A stretch of DNA of 64,000 bases, from NCBI GenBank assembly GCA_023512835.1, contig CM042085.1, positions 1,149,989 through 1,213,988 on the forward strand, in the 5' to 3' direction. Numbering within the stretch: position 1 is the first letter of the stretch; each line of letters begins with the position of its first letter. The translations under genes were made by a program, and so were the position numbers. The notes under the pieces were generated by a model. The model worked only from the letters and a program-made list of their open reading frames with translations. It did not search any database and was not told the DNA's origin. Positions 58,316 to 64,000 of the stretch are shown piece after piece. The DNA is from Taxillus chinensis. Lineage: Eukaryota; Streptophyta; Magnoliopsida; Santalales; Loranthaceae.

Positions 58316-60012
58316 CGTGAACAACTGTGTTGTGTGGGGTGGGGTGGCTAGGAAATATTTTGTACTACGTTACTACGTACTCTACCTCAGTTCCAGAGCT
58401 GTTGATTAGATGCATGATTGCCAAATGATATTTCAAAATCTTGAATTCCTTTCTCCCCACTAGTTGACGGTGGAAGCTGAAAGATAAGATAGAGAGATAA
58501 GCTTCTTCGCCAGTGTGCGTGATTGGGATATTATAAATTAATTCATGTGACATTATTCATTTGCATTTGTTTAAGGAGACGATTTTGTAGATGAGACAAT
58601 TATATATATAAATATATGTATGTATTTGCTTAATACATAGCCACAACTATGATACTGCGTGCATGCTGGTCTCATAAAAATATTGTATTCCCCTTCTTTG
58701 ATGATGTTGAGATGAGAGATAAGCCACGCCTTCCCGCATGCAGCTTCCTTCAGATCCCCCATTGATTCGGTGTGGTTACACACTGTGTATACGGAAACAA
58801 CGTATTATAACATTTGGACCATCGTATCTCGAGAACGTAGCTACTAACAAATTATTATTAGTGAACCATGTACTTTGTTTGCGATCTGTTATTGTCTTCC
58901 GTTATAACAGTACGTACGGGGTACGTACGAGTGCATTTCTGATTTTCTGGCCCCACGGCCAGTGCGCAGGGAAGAAGATAATGAGGCTGTGGTGTGGACG
59001 AAGAAGACAGCCCAAAGAATCGTATGCCAGCCAGTATAATGAATAGACACAGTTTGGAATTTATATATACACACACACACATATATATATATATATGCTG
59101 TATAATCATTATTAATTAGATCCCAAGGTCCCACCCCCCGACAGTGCCCCAATCGTTGACAGTGACGTTCACATCGGATCCGGGCCCTCTGCGGTGCTTG
59201 CCTATTTTCAAACCACCGAATTCGTTACATGTTATAAAACATATCAAATGAAATGTTGTTTTATTATCAAAACAAGTCCTCTGAAATCAAGTCCTCTGTC
59301 CCAGCAAATTCCTTAGCAGCGGCGTGCGTCCAGCACGGAGGGAAATATATTCAACTAAAATTGTGTCCAGATACTTAAATTTACGTAACGTATTTTAAGA
59401 GGTTTGCATAGTTCATCGGCTATGTAAATATTATGAAATTAATTTTAAAAATTAAAATATATTATTCGTATAAATATAAATTAACGAAATTACTGAAAAA
59501 AATGATTGTTCACAACGAATCTTTATATATAGCTACATATCCTGTTCATTTAAATCAAATCCAAATATGTATAATATTTACTTTATTTAAATATGAATAA
59601 TATCCGCTTTAATTGAAATAAAATTCTTCTTTTTTTCTTAAGCCTTAACCAAAAGTGTCCAAAATGCATGTTTTATAAATAGAGAGAGGCTCATCCTCCG
59701 GCAGATGGTTTTCATTATTATAAAAAAATGGTATATCATCACGTCATTACACTGTTTGGCTATGCATAACTTTTATTTATGATTTGTTTTGGTGAAGATG
59801 GCAAAAAACTTGCCCAGTGGTATAAATAGCAGATTCTTGTTTGTGACTTAGATGGTATTTTTGTGGGACTTCCATTCTTTGTGCTTAGATAAGTTTCCAT
59901 TTTTATTTCAAATGTGCTAGGAAATATCCAGGTCTTAAGATTCTGCAAGCATGAAATACCTCATTCTTTGTGAAGGGACTAAGTATAATTAAGGAAGACT
60001 CTTTCTTAGTTA
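57935..60012. other. Intergenic with CA/TA microsatellites
   Basis: Contains the SAUR upstream region, then spacer. Small compound (AC)n(AT)n repeats lie at about 58280-58314 and 59067-59096, and a CT run at about 58114-58132. Open frames at 58191-59152 show no family features. Confidence 0.45.
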
Positions 60013-60605
60013 ATAAGGCTATAAACGAATCGATCCAAAATGAATAATTTGACATTCAAACGTACTTATTAATATTCTTTAACGAACCGAACATGAGCCT
60101 TAAAATATAATGTTTTCAAACGTTACTCTATTGTTTACGAACGTTCATCAATATGTGTTCACAAACGTTTACGAACATAACTATAAAATTATAAAAAAAA
60201 ATAATTATTATAAATTTATTCAAAAAATATAATTAATTAATTATTAAACTATATTAACTTTATTTAATATGTACAAACAATTACTATATATAATACATAA
60301 AAATATTATAATAAATAAATAAATCAATCAAAACATATATTTTTATTTAATAATAATATAAAAATTATACTTACTAAATTATATTTAATAAAAATATATT
60401 CATATTTAATAAAATAATTTTTATATATATTAATTAATTTATTAATTTTCTATTCATAAATAATTTTCATAAACACAAACGATATTTATAAATATTTATT
60501 CATGAATGTTCGCAAACATATTCACAAATATAATAATAATATTTACGTACAATACTATTTCTCTGAACATAAATAATCTTTTACCAAACTAAACTAAACA
60601 TAAGC
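60013..60605. mobile_element. Decayed hAT-type MITE-like palindrome
   Basis: The left part repeats strings such as CAAACGTTACTC, TTTACGAACGTTCATC and CACAAACGTTTACGAACATA. The right part carries TTCATGAATGTTCGCAAACA and ATTCACAAATA. Together they give an AT-rich palindromic element of about 600 bases with ACGAACGTTC-type motifs seen in many non-autonomous plant hAT elements. Exact ends and target-site duplication were not found. Confidence 0.35.
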
Positions 60606-60954
60606 TTTTTTAATTTTCTTGAAACTTTTTTTTTTAAAAAAACATTCTTTAAAACACACAATCTTTCTTTTTTTTAAATTTAAAATTCAATTCGAATCCA
60701 AATTCAAAATCATCAAAACAAAAGGCAAAAAACGAAACACTTCCCAAACAAACGCTTAACTATTAGAATATAATAAAATGACCGATTACAGGTGCTGCTC
60801 CCAAGGGTGAAATTGGAAAAGCGAAGTACATTACTCTTACGAAATGAAGATTATGGAATTACGCTTCCAAAATCGGACGTTGGCTTCCATCACCAGGGAA
60901 TTTTTGAAGGGCAGCAAATCTACTGAAAGTCTGAAACTCAGGCAGCTTTCAGGT

Positions 60955-63297
60955 CTATGACTGTACTTGCTCTCCTGCCGAATTAGTAGCAGCTGCCAAG
61001 CCTCGGATCTTAACATCATAGTAAACTTCCTCCACTTTCTTCAGATCATACTTCATTCCTACCATACAGAAGAAAAAATCCTAAGCGTCAAGCAGGAGCA
61101 ACAAAACCAAGCCTGTGAAACATTGTCACTGACCGGTTCACAAGTGAGGATATATTATGGAGTGCAGCCCCACGTAGTGAAGTTGATGGAGTCTGTGAAT
61201 ACCTTGCCTGACATTGTCAGGCTAAAATGAGCAGGAAATAAACTAGGACCACTTACCGTCAAACTTCCTGCGCAGAAAATCATTACGGAGATTAAGCATA
61301 CGAAAGGCAGTGTGAAGATCTGTCAAGAACTCCAACACCTTTCTTGGGCAATCATAGTCTCCTGCTGTCACCCGGTTCACAACATACCTTGGCTGTGTAA
61401 CCCAATTGATCATAATATTTAATCTGTTAGTATGTGTAGCTAGCCAACTCCAAGAAACTTGAATGCTCTTGGAATATCACATTTCCACCAATAGGTAAAT
61501 ACATATTGCATCGTGAGAACAGTAATCTCACCAATTCATTGGACATGAAACAGATTCCTGCATATTGAGAACTACTAAAAAATCAGCATATATCACACAG
61601 CCTCATCTTCCCTTGTGGTTACAAAAACAAAGACAGGAAATCCCAGAAAGGATCAAATGGAACATTTTGGAAATGCATCTAAAAAAGCAGAACCACATAA
61701 CTCAACATATTTAGCATTCAGATTACTAACCAACGAGGTATTCCTCTACGTCCAGGCCAAATTCAGACTCGTTCACTGCAATATGAGGCAAGATAAACAT
61801 ATTAGAAAATGAACACGTCACTCTTGTACTCAGTAATATTGATGATGAATAACATACACAATTTGTAGAGTGAGTTTACGAAGAACGAAAATAACATTAA
61901 ATTCAGGGAGAACTGAAGGAAAATAGGGATGCAAAGTCATAACTAATAAGACCATAGAATTTTTCCTTTTAGGATAACTTATGACTGGGCTTGCTGCCTC
62001 AGTGGGAATAAGGAACAATAATAGATAGAACATTTGAACATACACCCAAGCTTTTCATCTGCTTCAGTATGCAAAAGAAGATTCCCGGTTTCTAGCCAGT
62101 GCATAAAAGCAAGTAGTGAGACAACTGTTTCTGTTTCACTCCTCCAGTAACCATGGTACCTGCATGCAAAAAACCATGACAGCCTCCAATCATAAATACC
62201 TAACATAGCAATACCAAATTAACTTTCTAAAGCACATACAAACCTGTAATATTGCCCAGGACATTCACGAATTATTTCAGCAAGCTGTCTATAAAGCCCC
62301 CTCAGAACATCAATCTGAGCGTTGGCCTCATCTAAAATCTCTAACAGTATAAACAAACAGAAGTTTAAAATGTAGGATCTAATAATCAACATAGAATGCA
62401 TATGAGAAAGCCCTCTCTAAAATCTATAACCATAAAGACAATAGACTGTGTGCATGGTGGTGAAGTGTAGGCCTGTAGGGATGGGGGCCTTGATAAAAAA
62501 AGTCAGTAAGAGGCTGAAAAAAATATCAAACAATGGGGAATTATAGATAGCGACAATGTATCATTTGGCTCATCAGAAGGAAAATGAAGGGATGTTAAAA
62601 AACAAACAAACATACGGTACGATCTAACAACAAACAAAAACCCTAATTTGGTTTGTTCTAATTCATAATTGCAACTTGTTGTAACACTAATTCAACCAAT
62701 TATTCTGCCTTCCCCACATACGTCAAATACACAAACTCAAATATAAACATTTCTAATGGCTTGAGTAAAACTCCACTTTCCACGAACCAAAATACCCAGA
62801 TTTGCATTTCCCACTTACATTACATATGAGCTACCATTAACAACCCACACAGCGACAAACGTTACCATTAACAATCCGATAAAGGACACACAAACAGATG
62901 CGAAAATCGAAATGCGATGAAATCAAAAGCTTTTTTTAGTACTCGGTAGAGGGCGAGACTGATGAACGTGGAGCAGGCACGCGTGCATGAACCCGGTGAC
63001 TGACTCGATCTCTACCGCCACCGAGCGAATGCGCTCCCGCAAGGCACAGGACTCCTGCAGCTGGAGATTGAAGCTCTCAAACTGTTTCGCCACCGAAACC
63101 TCCGCCATTGAACAGCACAAGCGAGTTGCAGTGTTGCGGTTGATGATGTGAGGGTTGAAGAAGGAGGCCGAAAGTACGGAGGTTTTGGTGATTTTGAGAA
63201 TGGGGGGTACAATTTTAGATTTAGGGTTAGGCCCGGTAGGGTTTAGGGCATGAGAGAGGGTGATGCAGCCGTTTCGAATCCGAAACGACGTCTTCAT
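60955..63297 (-). CDS. TSN: Translin
   Basis: RNA/single-stranded-DNA-binding protein; with its partner TRAX it forms the C3PO endoribonuclease, and translin itself supplies binding and assembly rather than catalysis. Seven exons: 62943-63297, 62244-62340, 62044-62159, 61731-61775, 61532-61557, 61257-61392 and 60955-61058, giving 292 residues. The first 65 or so residues (from MKTSFRIRNGCITLSHALNP) are basic and Ser/Asn-rich, an extension seen in plant translins that could target an organelle; a Met begins MAEVSVAKQFESF after it. The core carries LRERIRSVAVEIESVTGFMH, CPGQYYRYHGYWRSETETVV, LLAFMHWLETGNLLLHTEAD, GLDVEEYLVGICFMSNELPR, DYDCPRKVLEFLTDLHTAFR and LRNDFLRRKFDGMKYDLKKV. The family's usual blocks are all present. 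The splice after KLG was set to the donor GTATGT (62042-62043) to keep frame. Confidence 0.94.
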
Positions 63298-64000
63298 ACT
63301 GACGTTCCAGCCGTAGGTTTGACACTTCGACTTGTAGGCTGTGTTTTCTTGGGACTGGTACGTATTTTTGACGTGGAATAAGTCACGTTATTTTTTTCTT
63401 CACTGCGCACCACATCCACATCTTGAGTGCCTAGTCGAATCTCACTTAACGCCTGCTCGAGCATGCTGTTCCAGTCGAAGCATGCATAAGCCTACGGCTC
63501 AGGGAGGTCTCAAGCATCAAATATCTCAGGCATCAATCATTTCATTGACGAGAGCTATGGTCAAACACTTATAATGGATTTTTCGCTCTTGTATTAACAA
63601 AAAAGTATTTTTTTACCCCCAAAATCTGATTTAATGTCATGCTTCTATCTCCTCAGGTCTAAGATACACTGCTCAAGGCCTCTCTATCCCTCGCTCTCTC
63701 TATATATATCTCATATGTGACGCACTGCGAGTTATGTTTTATGTATTTTTACTAACATGACAATTATCACATTAGTAAAAATATAAAAAAATAGATTGCA
63801 AATATCATTTTTCGTGTTTTTTGAGAACCTTATGTTTTTTCCCCTAGAAATTTGAACAATAATGTGATTTATGGCGACGTAATTCATTTTCGTATCAATA
63901 AATGACATGTCTCACTCTAATGGGCAGAAAATTAATATATTTTTTTAACAATTACAGCGTGCAACTTGCAATATATTTTCTCAATAATAATAATCAGAAT
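63298..64000. other. Right-edge intergenic sequence
   Basis: The left end should contain the translin promoter on the minus strand. The remainder is AT-rich spacer with no recognised gene. The open frame 63341-63574 has no family features. Confidence 0.45.

Overview
The window is nuclear DNA of a flowering plant, most likely a eudicot. The evidence is intron-rich genes with GT-AG splice sites, AT-rich introns and spacers, many microsatellites, plant-only families (ARF, NPH3, LOG, CNGC, SAUR, SMP-C2 synaptotagmin, chloroplast RNA-binding protein), and remnants of Ty1-copia and TRIM retrotransposons. The species cannot be named from the sequence. Exon boundaries were set by hand from splice sites, reading phase and family similarity. 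Each model adds up to an open frame of normal family length, but none was tested against transcripts.

Layout, left to right: (1) an AT-rich left edge with a bZIP-type motif cluster. (2) Minus strand, 1904-4572: an ARF10/16-type auxin response factor with its miR160 site. (3) Plus strand, 8340-12034: a BTB/NPH3 protein whose last intron holds a decayed copia fragment. (4) Minus strand, 13733-17111: a LOG cytokinin-activating enzyme. (5) A gene-poor stretch, 17.1-25.2 kb, with LTR remnants and a complete TRIM element with target-site duplication. (6) Minus strand, 25236-28914: a CNGC15-like cation channel followed by a (CA)67 tract. (7) Minus strand, 30020-32105: a chloroplast two-RRM protein. 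(8) Minus strand, 33416-37681: a SYT3-like ER tether. (9) Plus strand, 41617-45076: the catalytic subunit of mitochondrial NAD-dependent isocitrate dehydrogenase. (10) Plus strand, 48260-50924: adenosine kinase; its promoter/leader is present a second time about 2.1 kb upstream, with a copia remnant and a roughly 1-kb inverted-repeat element between the two copies. (11) Plus strand, 51447-52850: an intronless multi-pass membrane protein I do not recognise. (12) tRNA-Val(UAC) at 55.6 kb. (13) Minus strand, 57491-57844: a SAUR gene. (14) Minus strand, 60955-63297: translin.

The genes are independent transcription units, not a pathway cluster. Several belong to hormone biology (ARF and SAUR to auxin; LOG and adenosine kinase to cytokinin metabolism; NPH3 family to auxin/light growth responses), but the sequence gives no evidence of co-regulation. 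The least explained structures are the duplicated adenosine kinase promoter with its intervening elements, and the uncharacterised membrane protein.
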